A DNA stretch of 64,000 nucleotides from Calothrix sp. PCC 7716 (GTDB lineage Bacteria > Cyanobacteriota > Cyanobacteriia > Cyanobacteriales > Nostocaceae), in assembly GCF_019977735.1 (NCBI RefSeq), contig NZ_AP025018.1, positions 8,002,580-8,066,579 on the forward strand, written 5' to 3'. A program made the translations under genes and the position numbers. This document shows, in pieces, positions 25,777 to 33,737 of this stretch. The notes under the pieces were generated by a model, which searched no databases, was not told where the DNA came from, and saw only the letters and a list, made by a program, of their open reading frames with translations. Each line of letters opens with the position of its first letter. The stretch's first letter is position 1.

Positions 25777-25806
25777 AAAAACCCTTTAATTAAAGGGTTT
25801 TTATTT
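25777..25806. terminator. Bidirectional intrinsic terminator
   Basis: The perfect palindrome AAAACCCTTTAATTAAAGGGTTTT is followed by a T-rich tract on the plus strand and preceded by an A-rich tract. It lies between the small membrane peptide (plus) and tRNA-Thr (minus), so it can serve both. Confidence 0.8.
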
Positions 25807-25809
25807 ATA

Positions 25810-25881
25810 AGCCGGCAGTAGGATTTGAACCAACGACCTTCCGATTACAAGTCGGATGCACTACCACTGTGCTATGCCGGC
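25810..25881 (-). tRNA. trnT-TGT: tRNA-Thr (anticodon TGT)
   Basis: The reverse strand folds as a full cloverleaf: acceptor stem GCCGGCA/TGCCGGC, D-loop with AGTGGTAGTG, anticodon stem-loop ATCCGACTTGTAATCGGA with TGT in the loop, and T-arm GGTTCAAATCC. Anticodon TGT reads ACA and related threonine codons. No CCA is encoded at the 3' end, as is common in cyanobacteria. Confidence 0.95.
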
Positions 25882-26271
25882 AAGGTGCTTTGTTTTTTTG
25901 CTCAACAGCTATTGATTATAGCATAGTAGATTTTTTTGTAAATAGCTAAGTTAAAAAATTTATTTTGATTGGGGGTTGGATTTTAAGGACGGGCAGGATG
26001 CCCGTTCCACAAGATTACAAGAGTAATATTATTTCTCTGTCTGAAGAATGATTTATAAAATTCTGCGAATGTGGTTTATCTGTAAAAGGGTCAATGTGTC
26101 TACTGGTAGCAATGCAACTGTTGACAGTTAACCTAAATCTTGGTTAAACCAAAGAAATATCTAGATAAATGTTTAACTGGCTAGCTAGCACTAGTAAGCT
26201 GCGGTGGCGCCACTGTTTGCATTGCTGGGTATGAAAATGATTATAGTACTATTTTTCTTGGCAGAGAAAGC
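25882..26271. other. Intergenic region upstream of argF with one palindromic repeat
   Basis: About 390 bases without a gene. A CTTGTGG-family palindrome (ACGGGCAGGATGCCCGT at 25989-26005) is present. The argF promoter must lie toward the right end. Confidence 0.5.
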
Positions 26272-27192
26272 ATGGCAGCGTTGATTGGAAGAGACTTATT
26301 AGGTTTGGCTGATTTGACTGGTGAGGAAGTTGAGTCTCTGCTAAAACTAGCAACCCAGTTAAAATTAAAACAGGTGAAGCCACAGTGTAATAAAGTTTTA
26401 GGACTTTTATTTTCTAAAGCTTCGACTCGGACTAGAGTAAGTTTTACAGTGGCAATGTATCAATTGGGTGGACAGGTAATTGATTTAAACCCAAATGTAA
26501 CTCAAGTGGGTCGTGGTGAACCAACACAAGATACAGCTCGAGTGTTAGATAGATATTTAGATATTTTAGCAATCCGCACTTTTGCTCAACAAGAACTTGA
26601 AACTTTCGCCAATTACGCCAAAATTCCTGTTATCAACGCGCTTACTGATTTAGAACATCCTTGTCAAGTTTTAGCTGATTTGATGACGATACAAGAATCT
26701 TTCGGGTGTTTTCATGGTCTAACCTTGACATATGTCGGAGATGGTAATAATGTTGCCAACTCATTAATGTTAGGTTGTGCGCTGGTGGGTATGAATGTGA
26801 GAATTGCCACACCCGAAGGATATGAGCCAAATGCTGGTGTCGTGGAAACTGCCCGCAAAATTGCACAAGATAAAACCGAAGTTATTTTGACTAATGACCC
26901 CGAAGCGGCAGTAAAAGGAGTAAATGTACTTTACACCGATGTCTGGGCAAGCATGGGGCAAGAAGAGGAAGCTTCAGATAGACTACCAATTTTCCAACCT
27001 TACCAAATTAATGAGCAATTATTAAGTCTTGCTGACCCGACCGCAATCGTTTTACACTGCTTACCAGCCCATCGCGATGAAGAAATTACCGACGCTGTAA
27101 TGGAGGGTTCACAATCGCGAATCTGGGAACAGGCTGAAAATCGTATGCACGCTCAAAAAGCTTTGCTTGCTAGCATTTTAGGGGCAGAATAA
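26272..27192 (+). CDS. argF: Ornithine carbamoyltransferase
   Basis: Joins carbamoyl phosphate and ornithine to give citrulline in arginine synthesis; cytoplasmic trimer. The 306-residue product has the family length. The carbamoyl-phosphate motif STRTR is in SKASTRTRVSFTVAM near 50. HPCQVLADL is near 127 and the ornithine-side motif HCLPAHR is near 262. The ATG at 26272 begins MAALIGRDLLGLADLTGEEV, the normal start. It lies upstream of lexA on the same strand but is separated by 340 bases and a LexA box. Confidence 0.97.
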   Translation: MAALIGRDLLGLADLTGEEVESLLKLATQLKLKQVKPQCNKVLGLLFSKASTRTRVSFTVAMYQLGGQVIDLNPNVTQVGRGEPTQDTARVLDRYLDILAIRTFAQQELETFANYAKIPVINALTDLEHPCQVLADLMTIQESFGCFHGLTLTYVGDGNNVANSLMLGCALVGMNVRIATPEGYEPNAGVVETARKIAQDKTEVILTNDPEAAVKGVNVLYTDVWASMGQEEEASDRLPIFQPYQINEQLLSLADPTAIVLHCLPAHRDEEITDAVMEGSQSRIWEQAENRMHAQKALLASILGAE

Positions 27193-27479
27193 AAATAAGG
27201 GCATTCGATAGGGAATTACGAAAAAAAGGTAAGGTATATGAGAATGAATCTTAAAATCTTATCAAGTAACTTCAAATCTAGGCGCCAATTTGGTTCGAGT
27301 TCATGCTTACCAGGTTCATGTTTACTAAATTTTTGTTACTTTAAGTTTTTTCTGACAAAAAACGAGTATACTTACTTATTAATAGGATTTATGAATCTCC
27401 CTACGCCCCATCATTCTTCTTACGAATATAAATTTTTTGATCAAATATTCAAAAAGTATGGTGCTTTTGTAATTTTTGT

Positions 27480-27493
27480 AGTACTAATGTTCT
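27480..27493 (+). promoter_or_regulatory. LexA box in front of lexA
   Basis: AGTACTAATGTTCT matches all 14 positions of the cyanobacterial LexA consensus RGTACNNNDGTWCB. It lies 40 bases before the lexA start codon, where an autoregulatory operator is expected. Confidence 0.85.
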
Positions 27494-27532
27494 AAGGGAG
27501 ATTTGTATTTCACCTCCTTAAATCTAGGTTAT

Positions 27533-28141
27533 ATGGAACGATTAACGGAAGCGCAAAAAGAATTGTACGAATGGCTAACGGAATATATCCGTATGCACCA
27601 GCATTCGCCCTCTATTAGACAGATGATGCAGGCGATGAACTTAAAATCGCCGGCGCCAATTCAAAGCCGTCTTGAGCATTTACGTACAAAGGGTTACATC
27701 GAGTGGAACGAGGGTAAAGCTCGTACAATCAGGGTATTGCGTGCATCAAGACACGGTATCCCAGTTTTAGGAACAATCGCCGCAGGTGGTTTGATTGAGC
27801 CTTACAGCGATGCAGTAGAGCATATTGACTTTATGAACTTAGCATTGCCGTTACAAACTTATGCGTTGCGCGTCACAGGTGACAGCATGATTGAGGATTT
27901 AATCGCCGATGGTGATTTAGTCTTCTTACGTCCTGTGCTTGAGCCTGACTATTTGAAGAATGGCACAATTGTTGCCGCGCGCGTCGAAGGTCACGGTACG
28001 ACTCTGAAGCGGTTTTATCGCGAAGGAGAAATGGTTACTTTACAACCTGCAAACCGTAAATATGACCCAATTGAAGTAACTGCTTCAAGCGTTCAGGTTC
28101 AAGGTTCACTTGTAGCTGTATGGCGCACTGAAATTCAGTAA
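27533..28141 (+). CDS. lexA: LexA transcriptional repressor
   Basis: The product has 202 residues. The N-terminal winged helix (MERLTEAQKELYEWLTEYIR, HSPSIRQMMQAMNLKSPAPI, then RTKGYIEWNEGKARTIRVL) is the cyanobacterial LexA form. The self-cleavage site is the Ala-Gly in LGTIAAGGLIEP near 84. The catalytic Ser is in TGDSMIEDLIADGD and the catalytic Lys in VEGHGTTLKRFYREG. In E. coli LexA controls the DNA-damage response; in cyanobacteria its regulon differs and can include carbon and redox genes. The ATG at 27533 is chosen over an upstream in-frame ATG at 27503 because homologs begin MERLTEAQ. Confidence 0.95.
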   Translation: MERLTEAQKELYEWLTEYIRMHQHSPSIRQMMQAMNLKSPAPIQSRLEHLRTKGYIEWNEGKARTIRVLRASRHGIPVLGTIAAGGLIEPYSDAVEHIDFMNLALPLQTYALRVTGDSMIEDLIADGDLVFLRPVLEPDYLKNGTIVAARVEGHGTTLKRFYREGEMVTLQPANRKYDPIEVTASSVQVQGSLVAVWRTEIQ

Positions 28142-28211
28142 ACCGCATCGACTTTCTGGCGCCGATGCAAAACTTGTACCTTTTTGACGAAACAAGGTGC
28201 TATAGATAATT

Positions 28212-28243
28212 CTGTAGAGACGTGGCAACACCCACGTCTCTGC
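28212..28243. repeat. TGTAGAGACG palindrome repeat
   Basis: AGAGACGTGG and CCACGTCTCT form a perfect 10-bp stem around CAACAC. It shares the TGTAGAGACG edge with the 16034-16101 repeat pair. It lies after lexA and may terminate it. Confidence 0.7.
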
Positions 28244-28364
28244 GATCATCGATAGCGTGTTAAAAAAATTTACCAAAATAGGTATGACAGATTACTTGTT
28301 TGTTGTGCAAGTTGTGCTGTTCAGATTCACCCAGTCACACCGTAACTTGTATGACAGGTTCAAG

Positions 28365-28390
28365 TTGATCCCCCTATAAAGGGGGATCAA
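28365..28390 (+). terminator. Strong stem-loop before the Dnd restriction helicase
   Basis: TTGATCCCCC and GGGGGATCAA form a perfect 10-bp stem around TATAAA, 27 bases before the helicase start codon. There is no T-run but it is followed by AAAACCC. It could insulate the island from lexA transcription or act in the helicase mRNA leader. Confidence 0.5.
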
Positions 28391-28416
28391 AACCCAAATA
28401 TAAAATCAACTAATAT

Positions 28417-29928
28417 ATGTATCTAACCAAAACCAGGGTAGAAAAAACATCTGGGAAAATTAACTTATCTAATAAATTTCAGCTTTCAACGAAAAAATTA
28501 TTTCGTTCCGTCAGTGAGTCAACCAACAACTACCATGTAAAACCATCACCTGGGCGCCCGCATATACCATCATGGTTGGTATTACGTTCATATCAAACCC
28601 AAGCGATTACCAACTGGTTTAAAAGTAATGGTCGGGGTACATTGAAAATGGCAACAGGTAGCGGTAAGACTATTACTGCATTATCAATAGCTTGTGAACT
28701 TTATAAACAAATTCAACTTCAAGTATTACTTGTAGTATGTCCTTATCGACATTTAGTGACGCAGTGGGGACGGGAATGTGAAAAATTTAACTTACAGCCG
28801 ATATTAGCTTTTGAAAGTGTAAGCACTTGGCAAAGTCAGCTAACAACACAGCTTTATAATATACATTCAGGCACGCAACAATTTTTAACTATAATTACGA
28901 CTAACTCGACTTTAAACACAGACAGTTTTCAATCACAGCTTAGATATTTACCTGAACGTACTTTAATTATTGGAGATGAAGCACATAATTTAGGCGCCGC
29001 AAAAGTCGAAGAAAGTCTACCTCGGCAAGTGGGATTACGGTTAGGACTTTCAGCGACACCCGAAAGATATTACGATGATGACGGTACGCAATCTTTACTT
29101 AGCTACTTTGGGGCAGTAATTCAGCCGGAGTTTACATTAAAAGATGCAATTAGCCAAGGGGCATTAGTCCACTATTTATATTATCCAGTTCTTGTAGAGT
29201 TAACCGAGACCGAAAGTATTGCGTATTCTAAGATTACGCAGAAAATTGGACGTAAACTTTTGTTTAAAAACAAAGAAGGTGCCGATTTAACTGATATAGA
29301 GAATAACGAGGATATTACACATCTATTAATGCGACGTGCAAGGCTTGTTGGTGCCGCCGAAAATAAGCTTAACGCATTGCGCGAACTCATGCAGCGGCGC
29401 CGAGAAACTACTCACACATTATTTTACTGTGGCGATGGTTCTCCTCAAGCAGACTCAAAATCTGACTTGAGTCAACTTAGGGCAGTTACTCAAATATTAG
29501 GTGTCGAATTAAATTATCGTATTACTACATATACAGCACAAACACCCTTAGAAGAACGAGAAAAATTGCGGCGCCAGTTTGAAAGTGGAGAACTACAAGG
29601 TTTAGTCGCAATAAAATGTTTAGATGAAGGGGTTGATATTCCTGCTATTCAAACAGCCGTAATACTCGCGAGTTCAAGTAACCCTCGTCAATTTATCCAG
29701 CGTCGAGGTCGAGTATTACGTCCACACCCTGGAAAAGAAAGGGCAACGGTATTCGATATGATTGTTTTACCGCCAGATTTAGATAGGAATACGTTGGAAG
29801 TTGAGCGTAATTTACTGCGGAAGGAACTAAAGCGGTTTATTGAATTTGCTGACTTAGCTGATAATGCAGGAGAAGCAAGAATCAAATTACTCGAATTACA
29901 AAAACGCTACGGGTTACTTAGCATATAA
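28417..29928 (+). CDS. SF2 helicase of the Dnd-associated restriction type
   Basis: The product has 503 residues. SF2 motifs are LRSYQTQAITNWF near 57 (Q-like), ATGSGKT near 78 (motif I), IIGDEAHN near 184 (II, DEAH), LGLSATPERYYDDDG (III) and FIQRRGRVLRPHPGK near 426 (VI). The overall form (RecA fold pair ending in a short helical tail, ERNLLRKELKRFIEF) matches the TIGR04095-type 'DNA phosphorothioation system restriction enzyme' found next to dnd genes in cyanobacteria. No nuclease motif is evident, so it may need a partner such as the ATPase at 30495. It is the first gene of the island. Confidence 0.8.
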   Translation: MYLTKTRVEKTSGKINLSNKFQLSTKKLFRSVSESTNNYHVKPSPGRPHIPSWLVLRSYQTQAITNWFKSNGRGTLKMATGSGKTITALSIACELYKQIQLQVLLVVCPYRHLVTQWGRECEKFNLQPILAFESVSTWQSQLTTQLYNIHSGTQQFLTIITTNSTLNTDSFQSQLRYLPERTLIIGDEAHNLGAAKVEESLPRQVGLRLGLSATPERYYDDDGTQSLLSYFGAVIQPEFTLKDAISQGALVHYLYYPVLVELTETESIAYSKITQKIGRKLLFKNKEGADLTDIENNEDITHLLMRRARLVGAAENKLNALRELMQRRRETTHTLFYCGDGSPQADSKSDLSQLRAVTQILGVELNYRITTYTAQTPLEEREKLRRQFESGELQGLVAIKCLDEGVDIPAIQTAVILASSSNPRQFIQRRGRVLRPHPGKERATVFDMIVLPPDLDRNTLEVERNLLRKELKRFIEFADLADNAGEARIKLLELQKRYGLLSI

Positions 29929-29931
29929 CTC

Positions 29932-30135
29932 CTGGCAACGGATGCAACGGATGTAACGGATGAATTATTGCTCTTTCTTTCTTCGTCATGCTGAGGAACG
30001 AAGCATCTTCGTCATGCTGAGGAACGAAGCATCTTAAAAATTTCCACTCCTGTTTAAAAGTAAAGTTATAACCCATTTTTAGTATAGTTTTTTTAAAATC
30101 ACCCATCCGTTACATCCGTTATAATCCGTTGCCAG
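29932..30135. mobile_element. Terminal-inverted-repeat (MITE-like) element, copy 2
   Basis: It has the same ends as the element at 17870-17972: CTGGCAACGGATGCAACGG.. at the left and ..CCGTTATAATCCGTTGCCAG at the right. Here the interior is longer and includes two exact tandem copies of a 26-base unit. It begins 4 bases after the helicase stop codon and separates that gene from the ATPase module. Confidence 0.65.
29981..30032 (+). repeat. Two exact tandem copies of a 26-base hairpin unit
   Basis: The unit CTTCGTCATGCTGAGGAACG + AAGCAT is repeated head to tail (29981-30006, 30007-30032). It belongs to the TGTCAT(T/G)CTGA..GAAG(A/C)ATCT family also at 55078-55156 and 59861-59892. It sits inside the inverted-repeat element, so it is a repeat nested in a repeat. 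Confidence 0.85.
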
Positions 30136-30285
30136 TAGTTAATATTACATAAAAATTGTGTAAAGCTATATATACAAAGACTTTTGTAAGATTGCCTTGC
30201 CAATTTAAATACAGTGCGTTCACGGATAGAAAAATATGATACGAAAAAGTACAATCGTATCTAAATATATCTGGAAGAACTACTG

Positions 30286-30498
30286 ATGGAAAAACAAAGT
30301 AAGGTAAGTAGTGACTTAGAAACAGAAAATAATTTTGACGATATTGAGGATGTACAGGCGCCTATATCCACAGCACCAGAAGAAGTGAGAAAGATAATCG
30401 AAATGGTATGGCAGTTGGAAAAAAACCGACTTGATAGAAAAAGTTATGGTCATATAAGTGACGATATTTTAACAATAATTAAGGGTGTAGTTCAATGA
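30286..30498 (+). CDS. Small acidic partner of the DndD-like ATPase
   Basis: The product has 70 residues, is acidic in the first half (DLETENNFDDIEDVQ) and has an amphipathic helix after it (PEEVRKIIEMVWQLEKNRLD). It overlaps the next gene by 4 bases (ATGA), so the two are almost certainly translated together. I recognise no family. A small subunit or adaptor for the SMC-like ATPase is the natural inference from the coupling. Confidence 0.6.
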   Translation: MEKQSKVSSDLETENNFDDIEDVQAPISTAPEEVRKIIEMVWQLEKNRLDRKSYGHISDDILTIIKGVVQ

Positions 30499-32570
30499 AG
30501 CTGATATCGATAAGTTTTTGTAACTTTCGCTCGTTTTATGGTAGAACACCAGAAATGTATCTTGCTGTTGACGAAGTAAAAAATACGACGGTGATTCATG
30601 GAAATAATGGTGTCGGTAAGACGAGTATATTAAACGGGTTTACTTGGGTGCTTTATGAAAAATTTAGCGCTGCATTTGCGTCAGCAGAACAGTTGGTGAA
30701 TAAACGCGCGGTTGCAGAAGCATCTACTGGGCAAGCAGTGGAGTGTTATGTAGAAGTGACGTGGGAACATGATGGTAAACGTTACCGTGCGAAGCGTCAG
30801 AGTCGGGTGTATAGAACTGAGTCTGATGTGGAAGCGGGTAAGACTGACATGTTTATGTTGGTGACGGCAGGTGATGGAAGGTGGTTTGTCCCCGACCAAC
30901 ATCCAGACGATATTATTAATCAAATTTTGCCTTGTAGTTTGCACCAGTATTTCTTTTTCGATGGTGAACGGATAGAGAAAATTGTTCGTAATGATAAGAA
31001 AGCTGAAATTGCCGAAGCTACGAAAATGCTTTTGGGAGTGGAGGTAATAAACCGTTCTATAAGGCATTTGGCAGAAGCTAAACGTTCGTTAGAAGCTGAA
31101 CTACGCACTATAGGTGACTTGGAAATTAAAAAGCTGCTGAAGCAGCATAATAATATTGAGTCTCAGGTTGAGGCAATTAGCAAGCGCTCTTTTGAGATTC
31201 AGCAAGAGATAGAATATCAAAATATATTTAAGCAAGAAGTTGCTGGTCGCTTACGTGAACTAGGTGCTGTAAAGGAGTTGCAAGAAAGGCGCCAGCATTT
31301 GGAGTCACAAAAAAGTTTATTACAAAAACAGTTAGCAAAAAGTAAAGATAACTTACAAAGGTTTATATCTAATCAAGGTTATAGTGTATTACTTTCAGAA
31401 AAAAATATACAGTTCCGTAATATTATTGAGAAGCTTAAAGATGCTGGTGGCTTAAAGTCTGGTATATCAAGGGAATTTGTGATTAATTTACTCAATGGCA
31501 GTAAATGCATTTGCGGTAGTTATTTACACGAACATAGTCAAGCACGTAAGCATGTTGAACAATGGTTAGAAAAAGCAGGTTCTTCCACAGTAGAAGAAAC
31601 AGCTATTCGGATGACTGCACAAGTTGATGAAATTGACAAGCAAGCAGTGTCATTTTGGCAGGCAGTAGACACAGAGCAAGTAAGAATAAATGAGATTAGG
31701 CAGACACTCGGCCAAATTGAAACAGAATTGCTAGAAATTAAGGAAAAACTGCGAAAAAATCCAAGTGAAGAAATTCGCGATATTGAGCAGCGTGTAGAAG
31801 ATATTGAAGCGAAGATTTCTGAGTTAATTTTTGAACAAGGTCGTAACCAGCAGCAAACCGATACTTTAAATATCGAATTAGATGATTTAAATAAACAAAT
31901 AGCCAAGCAAAAGCTGAACGAAGAACGGCAACTGCTTGCACAGCGTCGTATAACTGCTACAACTGATGCCATTGACAGGTTGAGCGAAGTAAAAGCACGG
32001 CAAGAGAATCATTTTCGTTATTCACTCGAAAAGCGAGTTCAAGAAATATTTAGTGCTATATCTCCGGCGCCGTATATTCCAAAAATTAGCGACAAATACG
32101 AGCTAACCCTAATGGAGAATACCCTAGGTGTAGAAATGCCCGTTGCCGCATCAACAGGAGAAAATCAAATACTCAGCCTTTCGTTTATAAGTAGCATTAT
32201 CGATAAAGTGCGCGAGTGGAGCGGAAAGAAAAAAATGTTAATGCTTCCCGAAAGCAGCACATTTCCAATAGTCATGGACTCCCCATTTGGTAGCTTAGAC
32301 GAAATATCACGGCGCCATATAGCCAAAATAGTTCCAGAAATGGCCAACCAACTCGTGGTGTTAGTGACAAAAACCCAGTGGAGAGGAGAACTAGAAGAAG
32401 AAATAGCAAACCGCGTAGGCAAAGAATACATTTTAATTTACCACTCGTCTAAACCTGACTGCGAACAAGACTATATAGAACTCAGAGGAGTTAGATATCC
32501 TTTAATTAGGCAAAGTCCCAACGAATTCGAGTATACCGAAATAGTGGAGGTTAACCGCGATGTTGAGTAA
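30495..32570 (+). CDS. SMC/Rad50-like ATPase related to DndD
   Basis: The product has 691 residues. Walker A GNNGVGKT is at 36-43. QYFFFDGERIEKIV near 157 and ATKMLLGVE near 177 match the F-D-G-E-(R/Q) and LLG(L/V)E signatures of DndD, so this is a DndD paralog. Two long coiled coils flank a C-x-C at 338-340 (SKCICGSYL), placed like a zinc hook. The C-terminal head has STGENQILSLSF (signature) and FPIVMDSPFGSLDEISRR (Walker B and D-loop). It probably loads on DNA and is coupled to the helicase upstream and the 70-residue protein; that it forms the restriction arm is inferred. A start at 30495 overlaps the previous stop. Confidence 0.8.
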   Translation: MKLISISFCNFRSFYGRTPEMYLAVDEVKNTTVIHGNNGVGKTSILNGFTWVLYEKFSAAFASAEQLVNKRAVAEASTGQAVECYVEVTWEHDGKRYRAKRQSRVYRTESDVEAGKTDMFMLVTAGDGRWFVPDQHPDDIINQILPCSLHQYFFFDGERIEKIVRNDKKAEIAEATKMLLGVEVINRSIRHLAEAKRSLEAELRTIGDLEIKKLLKQHNNIESQVEAISKRSFEIQQEIEYQNIFKQEVAGRLRELGAVKELQERRQHLESQKSLLQKQLAKSKDNLQRFISNQGYSVLLSEKNIQFRNIIEKLKDAGGLKSGISREFVINLLNGSKCICGSYLHEHSQARKHVEQWLEKAGSSTVEETAIRMTAQVDEIDKQAVSFWQAVDTEQVRINEIRQTLGQIETELLEIKEKLRKNPSEEIRDIEQRVEDIEAKISELIFEQGRNQQQTDTLNIELDDLNKQIAKQKLNEERQLLAQRRITATTDAIDRLSEVKARQENHFRYSLEKRVQEIFSAISPAPYIPKISDKYELTLMENTLGVEMPVAASTGENQILSLSFISSIIDKVREWSGKKKMLMLPESSTFPIVMDSPFGSLDEISRRHIAKIVPEMANQLVVLVTKTQWRGELEEEIANRVGKEYILIYHSSKPDCEQDYIELRGVRYPLIRQSPNEFEYTEIVEVNRDVE

Positions 32571-33135
32571 ATTACATCTGTGGACTATTGAGGACTACCA
32601 CCGAATGATAGACGCTGAACTTCTTACAGGTGAAGATAAAGTAGAACTACTCGAAGGGTTAATTATTAAAACCAGTCCTCAACAACCTTTACAAGCTAGT
32701 ACCATCCAAAGAGTATGTGATTATATATGGGAACTATTGAGAAATAAAGCTGATATTCGGGTACGGGCGCCTGTTACTTTACCACCAAACTCTGAACCAG
32801 AACCAGATATTGCCGTTGTTCGTATTAATAATGAACGATATTTTACTACTCACCCAACTCCCAATGATATTTATTGGCTAGTAGAAGTCGCAGACCAAAG
32901 TTTAGATAAAGATTGTGAAATTAAAGCGCGCGTTTATGCTAATGCGAGTATTCAGGAATATTGGGTAGTAGATGCTAAGTGTCAACAAGTTTATGTGTTT
33001 CGCAAACCAATAAAAGATAAATACGCACAGCAAATAACTTTAGATAAAAATGCCAAGCTATGTTTATTAGCTTTTCCTAATGTTGAAATCGAGGTTAAAC
33101 GGTTATTTGCTAATTTCCAAATATCCTCACCCTAA
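32560..33135 (+). CDS. Uma2-family putative PD-(D/E)XK endonuclease
   Basis: The product has 191 residues. The Uma2 (DUF820) pattern is present: WTIEDYHRMIDAELL, DKVELLEGLIIKTSP, SEPEPDIAVVR, DIYWLVEVADQSLDKDCEIK (E-V preceding the Lys of the active site) and YANASIQEYWVVD. The fold is restriction-endonuclease-like. The family is hugely expanded in cyanobacteria with no proven role. It overlaps the ATPase gene by 11 bases, so it may be co-translated with the island. Confidence 0.85.
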   Translation: MLSKLHLWTIEDYHRMIDAELLTGEDKVELLEGLIIKTSPQQPLQASTIQRVCDYIWELLRNKADIRVRAPVTLPPNSEPEPDIAVVRINNERYFTTHPTPNDIYWLVEVADQSLDKDCEIKARVYANASIQEYWVVDAKCQQVYVFRKPIKDKYAQQITLDKNAKLCLLAFPNVEIEVKRLFANFQISSP

Positions 33136-33146
33136 AGGGAAAACCC

Positions 33147-33215
33147 CAGAAACCGGGTTTCTTTCTCACTGAACACAAAAATTTACAATAGAAACGAAAA
33201 GAAACCCGGTTTCTC
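33147..33215. repeat. Inverted pair of AGAAACC(C)GGGTTTCT palindromes
   Basis: CAGAAACCGGGTTTCTTTC is followed about 45 bases later by GAAAAGAAACCCGGTTTCTC. Each is a palindrome and the two are inverted relative to each other. It separates Uma2 from the Dnd-associated gene. Confidence 0.8.
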
Positions 33216-33247
33216 AGCACCACGAAAAATCTAGACTTACCAAAATT

Positions 33248-33721
33248 ATGACAGAAACAGGCAAAATTAGAATCGCAAAAGATAAAGCCGAACTAGTAAA
33301 ATCTCTAACTATTTCAGGAGGTAAAACAGGGGCATTTCAAACCTTTGCTGATGTAGTTGTATTTGCAGCCACACTAGGCGCCAAGCATAAAAAGCGCGTT
33401 CCATTGGAAGGAGTATCTAAAAAAGAACCAGGACCAATACGTATAGAGCAATTTATATCAATGGGGTATGACGTAGTAATTAAATTATTAGCAGTCGTCG
33501 AAACTCAAGATGTAGAAATACTATCACCAACTGAAGAAGAGTTAGAGAAACAGCGCAATCAAATATTTGAAGAGTACGCCAACGGAGGACTAGAAATAAT
33601 TCAAAATGAAGTACTTGGCGCCGTAGATTATCTAGAACGAATATTATTACTACTCAGCTACGAACGCACAAGCAAAGACAGAACAGACGGAGAATTTGAT
33701 TTAACTAGATTTTTACCTTAA
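33248..33721 (+). CDS. Dnd system-associated protein 4
   Basis: The product has 157 residues. It matches the TIGR04062-type family of small proteins found beside dnd genes: FQTFADVVVFAATLGAKHKKRVPL in the first half, then IRIEQF and Y-x-x-V-I-K-L-L-A, and an acidic helix (EILSPTEEELEKQRNQIFEEYANGG, read in parts) with an (I)LLLLSYERT ending. The biochemical role is unknown. Its presence is strong context support that the neighbouring genes form a Dnd island. Confidence 0.8.
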   Translation: MTETGKIRIAKDKAELVKSLTISGGKTGAFQTFADVVVFAATLGAKHKKRVPLEGVSKKEPGPIRIEQFISMGYDVVIKLLAVVETQDVEILSPTEEELEKQRNQIFEEYANGGLEIIQNEVLGAVDYLERILLLLSYERTSKDRTDGEFDLTRFLP

Positions 33722-33737
33722 TTAATACAAATAATAT

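Noticed and set aside
27238-27495. 85-residue ORF between argF and lexA
   Set aside because: Composition is unlike a protein and its 3' end covers the perfect LexA box; it is best read as the lexA upstream region.
32560-33135. Uma2 protein as the restriction nuclease of the Dnd system
   Set aside because: Uma2 genes are scattered by the dozen in cyanobacterial genomes, so closeness to dnd genes is weak evidence. The overlap with the ATPase gene is noted in its entry.
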